Shown here in pieces: positions 32,919 through 46,599 of a stretch of 64,000 nucleotides of DNA. The notes beneath the pieces were generated by a model, which saw only the letters and a list, made by a program, of their open reading frames with translations, had not been told where the DNA came from and did no database searches. The DNA lies in NCBI GenBank assembly GCA_032209605.1, contig JASFXZ010000027.1, positions 6,529,372-6,593,371 on the forward strand, written 5' to 3'. Position numbers and translations under genes: made by a program. This DNA is from Mactromeris polynyma. Its lineage: Eukaryota > Mollusca > Bivalvia > Venerida > Mactridae. Within the stretch, counting starts at the first letter, position 1. Each line of letters begins with the position of its first letter.

Positions 32919-33496
32919 TCTGTGTATAAATTCTCGATTTGCTTAACCATTATTTTCAAACATATATGTTAGTTCATTAAATAGGGGAATATAAGTTTTA
33001 AACAGATAATTATAACAATACGAAATCTCAATTAACAGACAAACACAAGCAATGTCATTTGGACATTGTCAAATCATTAACCGGAAGCTCTAGCTAAACG
33101 TCATGCTTTCTAACAGAAACACGTATTTTACAGTTATTTTAACTATGTAAAGTGAAATTCAGCATACTTCTTTCGCTAAAAAACATTACAAATTGAACAA
33201 TAATGTAAATATTAACGGATTGTTCACTTTTTAAACATAGTTATTTGATACTAGTGTTTAACTTTAACATAAATGAGTAATTGTCACATTTTGGGCAGAA
33301 AACAATTTCTAGATAAAACATTGATGTAACGTATAAAAGAAAAGAAGTCATTCATTGTCATAAGTAGATTTCCAACAATGATAAAGCTGGTAATTATCAT
33401 TGTTATAAAATAACATGCATATAGCAACATATTTAATTTGCTGTTAAATTTATTTAAATAGTACACTTTCCGCTCACAATATATTTTCTGTCACAG
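32919..33496. other. unannotated gap, candidate intron
   Basis: AT-rich, with no repeat seen. It ends with a good splice acceptor (CTTTCCGCTCACAATA, then TTTTCTGTCACAG). Confidence 0.5.
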
Positions 33497-33866
33497 GTGA
33501 CCCAAGTTTTACACCCAGATGACAAAGAAGACGAAGAGCACATTCTGAGTCCCCACCATATGTCTCGTGGCGACATTCCAACAATCGGTATTGACAACTT
33601 CTCATTTGATCCTGACGAAGATGATATACGCAAAGATAGTGACGACTGTAGTTGCGAACGTGAGTTCGGAGATGTTCATATGCCATTGCCGAAGACGCAA
33701 TTTTCTTTGGCAGCGCGTAGGGGAAGTAACACCAGCTTGTTTACGTTTGATACTGACAGTGCAGGCTTATTTGCTCGCTGGGGCAGTAACGATTTGGAAA
33801 GACGCCGTCATAGTGCAGGACAAACAATGGTAGATAAATCTAGTCTGACTGTTCCATCTTTAAAAC
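33497..33866 (+). CDS. candidate internal exon 2, acidic Ser/Arg-rich protein
   Basis: A 370-bp open segment between an acceptor (TTTTCTGTCACAG) and a consensus donor (AAAAC then GTGAGT). It starts in phase 0 and ends in phase 1. The 123 residues are strongly acidic first (DDKEDEEHI, FDPDEDDIRKDSDD), then carry two basophilic-kinase-type sites, AARRGSN and ERRRHSAG, around SLFTFDTDSAGLF. Composition and codon use look coding. The pair RRGSxTSLFxF and ERRxHS faintly recalls the I-II linker of voltage-gated sodium channels, but this is too weak for a call. Likely cytosolic and disordered. Confidence 0.6.
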
Positions 33867-35469
33867 GTGAGTATTCTCCCTTCATTTCCACTATACCAAT
33901 GTGCAAGTATACTTTGCTGCAGTCGATAACTAAAACATATGCTTTCAGAAAATGTCATTATGTTGCTGTAAACCATCGGATAGATGAGGTCATTAGATGC
34001 TTTTGTTTTGGACTTTACGCCGTGTTTCAACAATATTACAGTAATTTACGGCGGTGCGTTGACCTAATCTCGTGCTCCTGGCTACCCGCCAATACTGACC
34101 TGACACTCCGGAAGCCACTGACAACTTCTTCACAGAAATCATAGTTAAGCGGTGGAGGACAAATAAAATTAAATGCTTTTCTACTATATTTCTAAAAGTT
34201 GGAACTGTCTTCGTTACCAAAACGAAAGTATCGATATTTGAATTCTACTTCGTCTTACAACTAAGAATGTCGACAGTGGCATTGAAATTAACAGAAACAC
34301 TCAACGAAATGAAACTTTTTAGTTTACATAAGATGCACTTTCTATGAACCGTTGTTTGGAAGGATGGTAAGCAATATACTGTCAAATATATTTGTTTAGG
34401 ATTCTGTTCTGGTTTAAGGATAGTTTCAGAAAATATTCTTTAAACCCTTTAATTGCGGACATTTGATTAAGTTAGAATGTGTATCTTCATCATATTCGCG
34501 TTAAATATCATGTATATATATTTAAAATTAAAATAATGTTCCAGTCTTTATTTATAAAGGTATAAATCGATGTACGCGCTCTTACCGATTGCACGATAAA
34601 TATCGACAAAAAGAATTGAAAATCTTACCGCACTGATGATTATTAATAGCTTACTCAGCGTCGAACAATGTCCGCTGCGCCTACCAGTAGGGACTGCTAC
34701 TTACTACGGGATCAGTCCTTAAATATTCAACTACATTACTTTGTAGAGGATGCGATTTGTTTGTTATGATTGGTCAATAATAATGATTGTATTTATTGTA
34801 CTTGTCTGGTATTTTTTGTAGTCTGAACAATGATTCTATTTTTGAATGCGTCTTTAAACGACAAGGGAGGAAACCATTTCATGGAACTACAACACCATAA
34901 CATACTAACAAGAGTTTGTTCCCTTGTTGTTTTATGACGCTCCACGACAAACAATACATGTGTTTGAATTGGTTTTCTCACAACGGACCATAATAATGGA
35001 AATGTTACCATAATTGAATATTATCAGGAAGACTTCGGCAAGAAAACTGATAGCAACAGTAACATATGTACAGTTTAATGTAATTCGATACAACTTTCCA
35101 TGCAGAATCTTCGTTCTTTGCTTTCATGAACACGTGCAATGGGCTAAATGTAGATTTTTTACAAAATTTAAAATCAGTTGTTTGTAATGCTATGCAATGT
35201 GCGTTCAATATCAATATTTAGACTAAAAGCCTTCTTCGAGAATAAGAAACAATTATTTCAAACTATAATAATATATTTCCCTGAGGGTGTTTAAGATGTT
35301 TACATCCTCTTGTTAACGAAGGAAAGGACTATAGACCGAAAAAACATCCCATATTATGAATTTCTAAGCATATCAAATAATAATAATAAATTCGTATGAA
35401 GAACTTTACGACATTTCACGCAGTGATATAAAAGCTGGAAAAACGCTGCATTACCCTGGCTGTTTTAAC
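33867..35469. other. unannotated stretch, candidate intron
   Basis: AT-rich sequence after the candidate donor. No repeat or gene recognised. The ORF continuing past the donor to 34144 is read-through. Confidence 0.5.
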
Positions 35470-35545
35470 ATTTCTTGCGCGCTAAATGACCAAAGCTGTC
35501 GATGCGCTATAAAACGACATATAACTAACTAACTAACTGTTTGTG
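35470..35545 (+). mobile_element. SINE 3' tail with AACT microsatellite
   Basis: GCGCGCTAAATGACCAAAGC, TGTCGATGCGCTATAAAACG and ACATATAACTAACTAACTAA. A second copy with the same blocks lies at 56308-56372. The short tandem AACT tail and abrupt 5' start suggest truncated retroposed copies. Confidence 0.6.
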
Positions 35546-36387
35546 AGACTTAAAAGTTAAAACCCCGTTATAAAAAAGGGCTATTAAATATCGTTATTCA
35601 AACTCACGAATGGAGGTTGATAACATATCAATATTACTTGTTTCACCATAAAAGCTATCTTCATTACTTACCAGACCAACATATTAACGTATATGATAAA
35701 TATAAATAACACTTATATCGGAGCCAATGACAGAACTGAATGGGAAGAGATGACTGCAGAGAATATACTGTTCTGTACATAATTTAATGCCTCTATACCA
35801 GTCTGGGAGAAATAACCTCTTTTTCTTCCGAACATATCACTGTGAGTTATTATGCAATTTTGCTGTTGATGTTATAAATTGAACGCCGTTTTGTATCACT
35901 CGGGCACCTTTAGAAAGTTTTCGTAAAAAAAATGTATGCAGCAACAACCGAATAAGCCAAGCAAATACTGTACGTTGAAAGCAATGTTTAATCAACAATA
36001 TGCTATTATATTCACATTACTTATGAACAAAATTAGAATCCAAATCGCATTGTCTTGTGAATGTGGCCTTCCGTGAACCACTTTAATTCTTCTTTCAATT
36101 TCATTAAAAGCAATTGTAGAATCACCTGCATTTTTATGCTCTGCCATTCGTATGCTTTTAACTGATATTTATGTCTGAAAATATCGGGGTAAAATACACA
36201 ACCCATTGTTGCATTACTAAATATTTTCAAATCCACCCGAATTTGATAATGGTAAACAAAAACTTGAGAAATGTGTGCCATAAATCATAGTAACGTAATA
36301 CATACAAGTTTGTTCCACCATAGATAATATCTGCTTAATCAGAAATATGGCGTATGCTTGTTAAAACAAGCACCCCTTTTAGCCCAG
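35546..36387. other. unannotated stretch
   Basis: No gene or repeat recognised in this AT-rich stretch. Confidence 0.5.
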
Positions 36388-37348
36388 TAGCAGGGGCGGA
36401 TCCAGGATTCGGTCTTAGGGGGCGTAACTTTTTTTGGTTTTGCTCAAGCCTTGTAAAACGGCAATGACTGTTTATAAACATCATCATGATAGTAAATACT
36501 GCTACAATAAATCAGAATCGCTTATTTGAAAATCTTATAATTAAGGATATCTGTATAGTTCTGTATTCATACTCAGACATCAGACGCGTAGGAAGGTATT
36601 GAACATTGGTGCCGCGGATGGGTGGGTGTGGGATGGGTATCCCATCCCGATGAGAACATTTTAAGGAAATCACTCTTGACAGGCCCAAAATCCAACACTT
36701 TTAAAATGATATTTCCTTAAATTTGTTTAAAAATTATTACATTTATTCATACATGTAAATGTGCACGGAAATGGTTTATATGTCCGTGATATGTGTAATT
36801 TTGTAAAAAAACACGGGACTTTTAGGGATATATTTTGGAACATCCATTTCAAAGTCTGAATATGTATTTTATTTGTGTCTGTGTGCACTGTTAAAATACT
36901 TTTTGTGAGTAAATGAGATTAACGCCATTTAATTGATCGTCAAGTAAATGTAATTATCAACATTTTAAGATTCACAACAATGCCAATATAAATATACTTG
37001 TCACTTGGTTAGTATGCTTTCGTTCATACCTTCATTAATCCGCCGACTGTTTTCACACCCTAGATAGCAGTCAGGGTACTAGCGACGGTCCCTGTCTGGT
37101 AGCGATGATAACACTTTGTCATGCGTATTAAATATCTTGGCTGAATGCCAATACAATGTGTGACTGGTTTTGACTAGTTTAAGATACAGATGAGAAGTAG
37201 GGGTCATAAAATGTCCGCGGCCCCATTGCCGTTGCCAGCCGGATTATTGGGGCCGGGGCTCCTTCGTGCATGGACATACATGTAAGGTGGGGGAATTTTA
37301 GGCGGCGTGCGCCGGGTGCGCCCCCCCCCCCCAAGAATCCGCTAGTGA
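36388..37348. mobile_element. possible hAT-like non-autonomous element
   Basis: The left edge AGCAGGGGCGGATCCAGGA followed by TTAGGGGGCG, and the right edge GTGCGCCCCCCC then CCAAGAATCCGCTAGTG, form an imperfect G-rich/C-rich inverted pair (AGCGGATTCTTGGGGG on the other strand). GGGGCGGATCCAGG termini are common in animal DNA transposons. No coding region or target duplication is seen. Superfamily is uncertain. Confidence 0.4.
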
Positions 37349-38375
37349 GTACAGTTTTTTTAAATCTTGAATTAAGATAAAGGACATATTTCTAGTTCAA
37401 GTCTTCACCATTGATATCTTTGTCTCTGGTGCTGGTCTTTTTCATTTTTAAGAAAGCGTTTGGACGGCATGAAACTTAAGGGCGGGAACATAGTCAATCA
37501 TTAATTTTCCAATGCCTATTTGATCAAGTTCCATAACTTTTCTGAAATAGTTTTTAATTCATGAATATCAAGAATTTAACACGAATGTTTACAGAAATAC
37601 CGATCGGTGATGATTTGTCCTCTATGTATGAAAATATGTTTATGGATTGCTGGTGCATATAATGATTGTCTGTAGTGACGGGATAAAACTCGGTCTAAGG
37701 ACAGTATGTCACATGTTGTACTGACTTCGAAGCTGAATTCGGTTCCGATCAATAACTTGAGAACGTATATGCATACAACAGTCAATCTTGATAGGAGGAT
37801 GTCATGTGATCAGCAACTTACCATTATGATTATTTTGAGTGGGTGGCCAGTAGGTCAAAAGTCTAGATCACAGTACACATTTTATGACGGTTTCAATAAC
37901 GGTTGAACGCTTGAGTCTGTTATACTCCTTGACGTGGCTGTCAGTGGTCAGTCGATAAACTCTTATTTCACGATACACAAGGCCAGTTGTCATTTGGTGA
38001 GTTACAATCAGTTTACCTCCAACATGGTATTACGGGGTATATGTGTAACAAACCAACTGTAGCTGTTTTCTGTTTGAAAAAGCATGGTTATCTATATACC
38101 ATCTGTCGACAACATATCTCTAAAAGGCAAGCGTAACTCTTGGATAATCACAAAATACTGGGTATTCGTCACCAATAACAGTCAAAGGATGCTGGGCGTA
38201 TTATTTAGTTTTAAACCAGCATTTAGAATATATACTGTAAAAAGTACATCAATTAATATAAAAACACTACACCATTCCACTCATTACGACACACGAATAA
38301 AGAAACTTGGAATGGTATCAACATGTATTCACCAATGAACATCGTGTTAAAAGAACGATTAAGTTGTTACAGGGG
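37349..38375. other. unannotated stretch
   Basis: No supported gene or repeat. ORFs of 66-84 codons carry no motif. Confidence 0.5.
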
Positions 38376-38937
38376 ACGCTACATGCACACAACACAGATC
38401 ACGTAGAAACAACAGCCTACGCTACATGCACACAACACAGATCACGTAAAAACAACAGCCTACGCTACATGCACACAACACAGATCATGTAGAAACAACA
38501 GCCTACGCTACATGCACACAACACAGATCACGTAGAAACAACAGCCTACGCTACATGCACACAACACAGATCACGTAGAAACAACAGCCTACGCTACATG
38601 CACACAACACAGATCACGTAGAAACAACAGCCTACGCTACATGCACACAACACAGATCACGTAGAAACAACAGCCTACGCTACATGCACACAACACAGAT
38701 CACGTAGAAACAACAGCCTACGCTACATGCACATAACACAGATCACGTAGAAACAACAGCCTACGCTACATGCACACAACACAGATCACGTAGAAACAAC
38801 AGCCTACGCTACATGCACACAACACAGATCACGTAGAAACAACAGCCTACGCTACATGCACAGAACACAGATCATGTAGAAACAACAGCCTACGCTACAT
38901 GCACACAACACAGATCACGTAGAAACAACAGCCTACG
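38376..38937 (+). repeat. minisatellite, 43-bp unit (13 copies)
   Basis: Nearly identical units with landmarks ACGCTACATGCACACAACAC, AGATCACGTAGAAACAACAG and CCT. Rare variants: CATGTAG near 38487 and 38874, ACGTAAAA near 38445, CACATAAC near 38732 and CACAGAAC near 38861. It is unrelated in sequence to the other 43-bp array at 30.6 kb. Homogeneity points to recent expansion. Confidence 0.95.
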
Positions 38938-41900
38938 AAACATAAGGGATTCAGGACAGGTTATGGCAAACATGTACGGGAATCGAGATGTAAGGAATAA
39001 TCAGCCTATCAAAACAACCATATTGTTTAATAGGACAACGGGAAGACGGGGTTGAATGGTTGGAATACACCACAGGACAGGCTAAGATGGAAGTTGCCAC
39101 GGGCCGAAAGCGGACGTAACAGGAATATTATAAGACAAGAAACTGTAAATTGTGAAAAGAGAACGTAAAATTAATCTAAACAACATAAACAGAAAAAATG
39201 ACCACAAAGCGATTTACAGCCTTGGAACTGTCAGTAAGAGTACTGGAGGTTTTAGCTAACAAACAGCTAACTGACCTTACATTTATCCGCTAAATGGTCA
39301 TAAATTGATTAAGTAGGCAAGCTAAGGAGCTAATCCATAAAGCTGTTAACCATTACGCACACAATAAAACACTCACGGTAAATGTATTAGCTCCAAGTCA
39401 ACAAGCTGTCTCTTCATGTCCTGCACTCACTAACTAAATTATTATTATCATAAATCGAGAGAACAACAAATCTAGCGAAATAAATAAACCTGAATAAGGA
39501 TAACAGCATAAGGGAAGTAATTACACATAACCTTAAACACTGGTAACAGGGAAAGGATTTTTTTAATGAAGCATGTCTATCCTAAGGAAGGATTAAGTTG
39601 TGTTATAAAACAGTTATATAGATCTATAGATTTTTGTCGATGTTGCTTAGTAACGTTACAAGTATAATGTAGATTACTTTCTTTAACGAATATATTACCT
39701 AGCTCATACTCAGACACATTCTTCTGTATGTTTATGCCCGATTTGATTGAGAATGTTTTAATAAATTGTTTTAGCAAACATATTTTTCAAAGTTAACTAA
39801 TGTCTTGCATGACAAAACACATTAGCTGTACTTTATATATTTCGAATAGAATATTATTCGATATGAAATAGAGATCATATCAGTTACGTCTCTACCACTA
39901 AGAACTTGTTTACAACATCAATTTTAGATGGATATATCATACATTATTGCAAGTACTTGAACAATTACTGGTATTGACTTGTGAAATACGTCTCGTGCCA
40001 AGTATCATACTACAATGTTTAAAAGACATTACAAGGAATGCGTACTTAATGGCACTATAAATCATACATTAACAAAATCACACAAAGAACTAGTATGAGA
40101 CGGTATTAAGTTCCCTCCGCATAGCACTCCCCCGGGATACAAATATCGACAGACATCGCAGATACAGCTTATTCACCAGTGTCTTACTGTTGTACATCTT
40201 GTCCTTCCTTTTCGTTATTTATGGAAGGTCTGTTGTATGAATCCTGTATTTAAGAGCAAGCTATCGTTATGATTGACATGGTCTATTGAAGCTGATTGGT
40301 AATTGAAAATACGATGCTTACTCCTGTCGCTTATCTGCATTCGGAACTTGTCATCTCTCGCATTGCTCAGACAGAAGATAGAGACAATTACTGCTTTGAA
40401 AAAGAGTCTAATCGATTAATGTCCTCTTTGACTAAATAAATCATCACAGTTATTGTATTTATGCAATCATTAACTTCAATTGATTCAATTCTCAGACAAC
40501 ATGATATTCAGTTATCCAATTGCCTGCAAAAGTGTTTTTGTATTTCAATGTCATAATCGCCAATCAGCTGGGTTTGTATGAACACACGTCTATAACAACA
40601 AAGTAAGAGTTGTCTAGATGACAAAATCGGCAAGTTGCGAATCCGATGTACACTGCTTTTGAAACTATGAATTATTGTATAAGTTAAAGTACTGATTACC
40701 TTATACATTTCTTTCATAGTTTTTGTCTAGTCATAGTCCGTCGTTATTCCTCTGAAAAGGATATAGACGAACTGCGATACTGTCAGCCAATGCAAACAAG
40801 TTTTGCAAAATATTGACCAGCAGGCATAGTGTACATACCGGTTATAACTGTAACTAATTTTAATCGACAGTTGATTCAAAGCTGTATCACTTTCGGACAC
40901 GTTAGCTGCATAAGTACAGCTTTAAGTAGTAAAAATGCGGGAAATAAGTATCGTTCGGTAAAGTACAGAAGGTGTTTGACTCTTTGGAAAATAAATTCAA
41001 TATAAGTTATACATAAAATTATATATTAGAACAGGCAGTTAAAACGAACGACTTCGTTCAATACGACAATATGTCGAAGTAGTACAGTGCAAAACTAACT
41101 GTGTTTAGTTTTTGTTAATACTCAAATGAGTTCCGATCAATTTCTAATGACCAGACATTTAAAATGGTATTCACTATGGTTGTGCTTCATGGTCCAGCAA
41201 GAGTGGCCACAATGTTGCTTGTCTCATATACTGAACACTTTGGATGGCTGTGCCCTTTCTATTCAGCATTTCCTGCTCGCTTTTGTCATTCATGATTTTT
41301 ACAACAAATAATAGGAATTTTAGGTACAAATTCGGTCACCAATGCGGAATTCAATTACCTTCGTATTGCTTCCTTACACATTGACAGATTAAGTACCGCA
41401 TTATTTTAAGCAGGCAATTAAACAGTTGCCTCGAACTTGAGGGTTTTCAATGATTGCGTAAATAAACTCATCCGCACTTACTAGCGACATGTTTTCCCAA
41501 TCAATGATATCAATTTTCCTTTGCTAGGTACTGTACTTTGTGTGTATCATATGACAGTGACTACAACATATTTGTTTGGTGTACATCCCATCAACAGTGT
41601 GTGGGCACAAACATTTGCGTTGCACTTCATTATTTCAGTATGTATGCTTTAAATACTGGGTTTGTCATTAAGTTCAACCTGTCTATGTTAGAATATCGCA
41701 CATACAACAATTCTTTGATTATCTCATAATTATTAAATAACCGCTCGTAAAAATTTAGAAATAACTTGGAATCCATTGACACGAGGCGCTCAGCTCTAAA
41801 ATGAAGTATAGTACGTGCGCTATACTAATATCGTTAATTAATACGTGTACTGAGCACGGTTTGATCCAACAGCTGTTATAAAATATGACACAAAATTAAT

Positions 41901-43153
41901 TATTCCCGTTTCATCAATATAATCAAAACACACGCAGGCATTATGTTTCCCATGAGTGATGTTTGCAGACAGTTTTGAATAATACCACTGACCTTGTGCG
42001 CGTTTTGTATTATAAACATATTTTACAGGGAATATCAGAGTTTAGCATGAGGGAAATCTGATTGTATTGCTTGACGTGAATGATAAGCCAGATAATAATC
42101 TGATATTCTTTGTATACCACGGCCACTTGTGACATACCGCTATTGATTGACGAAATATAGAATAGGATACGGAAATTGTATATCAGCGTATTGCTTCATT
42201 CAAGGCGCAATCTAATATGACGTTATCATAAACACCAGTGTGCTAACTGAACCTAACCGTTTAATTTAATGTTTCATATCCCAAAGCCATTCCTTTACTG
42301 CTCTCTATTCCCATAACGCCTGTTATTTCCTTGGCAACGTAATGGAATTATACACAATCTCTCTAAAAAGAATTTACAGATATGGTGCTGTATGAAAAGC
42401 GATTAATCTTAAAAATGTACAATTCAGTCTGTATAAATGTATCTGCGTCTCTTTAATACAGTAGTGTTGTAAACATGAATTACCCACTTTATACATCGGA
42501 ATGTATCTTCTCTGAGAGAAGAAGACTAGATTCTATTTAAATGCTATGCTAATCAGAGATTTTCTCAGAAATATTGTGACTATTGATCTGTATGTTCTCG
42601 CCCCGGACGCCAGTGAGGTATAATTTTGTGAAGAATTGTTAAAGCTATGAGGAATGGCAGATCATTAAATCACATATGATATTGACGATTTTGATGCGTG
42701 TAGGATATCTATGAAATAATGGCGAGAAGAATGATATCGCAATTCGATGCATGTTTTCTAAGTTTCTTAATGTGACACTTTTTGAAGAAAGGTAGTGAAT
42801 ATGAAATAGACATTCATATTGAAACAGAGAAGCAACACAGTGTGATATCATCGCAAGTGGTTGCCACTTGTTGGTGAAACAAGCATTTAAGTTAAACTGG
42901 AATAATCTAATAATGAACATATAATGGAATACAAACGTGAAACAAGTGACATGGATGTACTTCAACAGCAGATGACTTGTAAATATATGACGGTAAAAAA
43001 TCTGTAACCATGGATTTGTCGTGTTTTATATACGGTGTAGCGAACTATGGGATCTGATCATGTGGCCCTTATTCTTTAACCATGTAGACTTCAAACGATC
43101 AAATGACCTGTAAACTAATATTAGTTCAGTGGGGAACCCTTATATTTTCTGAG
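38938..43153. other. long unannotated stretch, candidate intron
   Basis: About 4.2 kb of AT-rich sequence with no gene or RNA gene that I can support. A weak match to the 40-bp-array repeat family lies near 41225-41260 (TTTGGATGGCTGTGCCC). It ends in the acceptor-like CCCTTATATTTTCTGAG. Confidence 0.5.
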
Positions 43154-43378
43154 ACCGAAACCAGGAGGTTCCGTTTGAGGGACCTTCGATGATTTGGCCC
43201 ACACTGATGAAAGCCTTCTGGCGCGGCGACGCGACAAAGAGACGTTATGAATCAGTCACAGTTATAACGTCATCATGTACGTCAGACGATGAGGATTTTG
43301 ATGACGACATTGATGATGGAATACCTTTACGTGAACTTGATAGGGATGTACAGCGACCCCTATTATCTCGTGACCCGG
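43154..43378 (+). CDS. candidate internal exon 3, acidic segment
   Basis: 225 bp between an acceptor-like TTATATTTTCTGAG and a consensus donor (GACCCGG then GTAAGC). It starts after one base of a split codon, matching the phase-1 end of the 33497-33866 exon, and again ends in phase 1. Joined to that exon the frame stays open. Residues include PTLMKAFWRGDATKRRYESV, a serine/aspartate run (SCTSDDEDFDDDIDDG) and PLRELDRDVQRPLLSRDP. An in-frame stop at 43150-43152 bounds it on the left. Alternatively ATG 43189 starts a first coding exon. Function unknown. Confidence 0.5.
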
Positions 43379-44012
43379 GTAAGCCTATAAAAATGATATA
43401 ATATATGCAATGATTTGTATATGTCGCAATACTGCTCTGCTTAAAATTCGTTTTAATATGACGGACGTTAAAAAGAAATTCACCGTAACCATTCGCCTCC
43501 TTTCTTCGCACTTTCTTGTGGAAGAACAAGTTTATTTTAGTTTGAAGTCCTTGAGTGTCTTGTATGGTTGAAATACAGTTGAAATACGGTGTCAAAATAA
43601 ACAGAAATATAATGTTGTTACAAAAGCTGTATATTTTATAATTCTGTGAAAATGCGCTGCATTTGTCACCGTTTTTTCGCTTAAAATTTGCCTTTGTACA
43701 TGATTGTATGGACTTTCACACCACCAACCATCCAGAAATGCAAAAACTCTATGATGTTTGTGTATTTGTTCGAGGACGCTTTCCTGGTTTTCTGTAGTAT
43801 CGTGACTGTGGTTTAGAACAATTGTACTCCAACTTCCATCCCATTTTTATCCGACAAAAATAAAATTGTACTTAACAACGATATAAGGTTTTGTTCAGCT
43901 ATTTAATTTTAGAAAATAGTGTGCGTTTATACTGAGTACGTACGACATTATACTGCACATTCGTTTACCTCAAAACGTCTCGAAAACTAGGATAGCATGA
44001 AACATACTTGTT
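43379..44012. other. unannotated gap, candidate intron
   Basis: AT-rich sequence after the donor. No repeat or gene seen before the SINE. Confidence 0.5.
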
Positions 44013-44285
44013 GATCACCTCCGTATCTCAATTGGGAGGGTGTCTGCTTTGAGTGCGTGAGGTCGTGGATTTGATCACGTGCCGCGTCATACCAAAGACA
44101 AGAGAACTCTTACTGACAGCTCCTTTGCTTGACACTCAGTGTATTAACGTTAGTATCTGCAGATAAATTAGCCTTGAGAAGTATATGTTAGTAGATTCCT
44201 TATTGATCGCACTAGAGCTTTGTAGCTCATGTTATTTGTTGATCATATAAAACGTTAAATAAAGCTTCTTCATCTTATCTTAATC
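44013..44285 (+). mobile_element. tRNA-derived SINE
   Basis: The head resembles a tRNA with polymerase III boxes: A-box-like TATCTCAATTGGGAGGG (about 44024-44040) and B-box-like GGTCGTGGATTTGATCAC (44061-44078), spaced about 35 bp. A tRNA-unrelated body follows and ends TTAAATAAAGCTTCTTCATC, then TTATCTT. Length and layout fit molluscan tRNA SINEs. It is not a functional tRNA. Confidence 0.7.
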
Positions 44286-46599
44286 TGTGCTGGGTACATC
44301 ACTCAAGTTCAATTTGTGTCCGCGATCGTAGCTCGCAACTTTCTCTTTTGTCAAATCGTTTTGATCGCGTGATACAAAAATGGACAAATTAAATTCTCGT
44401 TTTTATCAAGACAAATGTTTCTGCCACATTCGTGTTTTTGCTAGCATAATAATTAGATATTGCGAAAATTCAACAATATCGCTTTCATGTAAAAAGTAAA
44501 TACTCCCAAGATTAAACCGGACACGCGTCATCATGTTATATCGACATTTCCGGACAGTTGATCATCCACCATCAAACATCTGTCTATGAACTCGATTATT
44601 CGGTTTTCCAGATCAATAGGAATTGTCTCTGGCCTGACATCTAGCATGATATTCCCTTGTAACATTGATCCATAATTTCTTGTTCTTAAAATTCAGTAGG
44701 CTATGAAGTAATCCGAATGATATCCTTTGTAAATAGGTCTAAGACGTTTTAGTTGCTAGGATATGATGCCTTGAATGTAAATAAGATTCTATGATAAAAT
44801 CAGGAATGCTAATACATGTACGAGAATAAATAGGTCTTGAAAGCAGTATTTATGTGCAAGGAATTGGTTTGACATGTTCGATATAAGATCATTTCGGTCT
44901 TGTAAAATATTTTGCGAAAGTGTTCTTTAAAAGTTTGCTGTAGAAAGGTAATGCGCCCATAGAACAATAGTATAAGCGGAAATAACCATGTGGTTGGAGC
45001 AAAAGCGTCTTTGACTGAATATCTCTCAAGTTGCAATGGTCATCTGTAAAGTTTTACGATTTTAGTTATGATTCAGTTCCTGCTTTCGAACCTTAAAAAG
45101 ACGGCTCGCTTTTCCCAGTAAGTCTCGACATATGTTATGGATTTGTCCAATTCGTTCACGAAAGCAGATCAAATGTGGCGTCGATGCCGAGAAACGTAGC
45201 TCTGTTTCTAAACCTACCGGTTCGTACATCTCACATGAAACGATGCTGAGGAATTTAGCCCGTATCTAAAAAACTCTTGATTTAATAAAAAAAGTTGATG
45301 AATTGTTGCCAATTAAAAACACAATGTGCATTGTTTGCACGAGGTGAGATGGAACTCGGCTTAGATGTTAAGCATCAGGAATTAATCTACACTTTTTAAG
45401 CTTTTTTAGATTTTAAATCATGAATAAAATTGATTGGTTTGTTTTGTAAAACAATAGACTTGCAAAATGTAATTACAATCTATGTGCTGATTAGAGCCGG
45501 TCATTATTAAGTTGTTCTGTGTGGTTACATTAATAAGATTTTTTGGCAATGATGAATCCTTTAGAAAGTCATAATACGGGCAAGACTTCGTAACCACATA
45601 CTTCTAAACACTGCATGTTTGGTGGACCCATTTACAGTCTGACTACAATGCTTAACTCGACATGATTGGTTGTATACTCTATGTTTGGGTCCTGTCTCTT
45701 TTGGTTTTGTGATTATTTATTACTCGTATGCAAATATATTCTCCCTGAGCTTTTTGGATGGCTGTGTAATTGTATGTGACATATCAGGGTCGACATATCC
45801 ATTCAATTCTGTCTGGACGCTATTGCTTAATGAGAGACATAGCTTTGCATTAATTATTTATTGTAGTTATTCATGACGTTTGTTCCAAAAAGTTGTTTTT
45901 ATTTGAAAATGAAACGACCAAACTAAAGTTAGGAATGTACGAGATGACATCAGAAGGAGTTATACATGTTATTTTCCAGCAAAGACAGAACAAATACAAG
46001 AATATATATAACACGATAGCAAACAAGAACGGATTGGAGTAATTGACATATCTCATTACTTTTTATGTCACAATTGGAAGAAAGATCCCGCAATAAACAT
46101 TTACATAACAAACCCTGCGGTACAGTAAACGTCTGAATGTCTTTCCTTCATTTTCGTAATGTACCAAGTAAGTAAGCAAATAAACAGGAACTTGTTCGGT
46201 TATTTGAGAGAACCATAAGCCGATGTTTGCTGTAGACAATCACGAACACAATTTATGTTTTTATACTTGGCAATTACATTTAAGTGGTTATGAGACATAC
46301 CATAAATATACATTACAACTCAAATAATTAAAAATTAGGGTTAATGCTAACTTAGACAAACGTCAAGCCGCTATTCCTCCTAGACGAATCCAATGTTTGC
46401 ATTGATATAATTATCAACGTCACATTGATAACCTCTTCTTCATTTATATCGCCATTTTTTGTTCTAATTATATTTAATGGCATTTGTAATTTACCAATTT
46501 TAGCGTTGTAGATATTAGTGGTAAGCGGTATGGTTTATAAGTAGCATGTGATTTTTCTCTTATTTAATGACTATTTTCCAAATTACATTTCATTCACAA
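44286..46599. other. unannotated stretch
   Basis: AT-rich, no supported gene. A weak single match to the 40-bp-array repeat family lies near 45745-45780 (GAGCTTTTTGGATGGCTGTG). Confidence 0.5.

Noticed and set aside
44013..44085. Functional tRNA gene at the SINE head
   Set aside because: The boxes are diverged, no cloverleaf closes and a tRNA-unrelated body follows.
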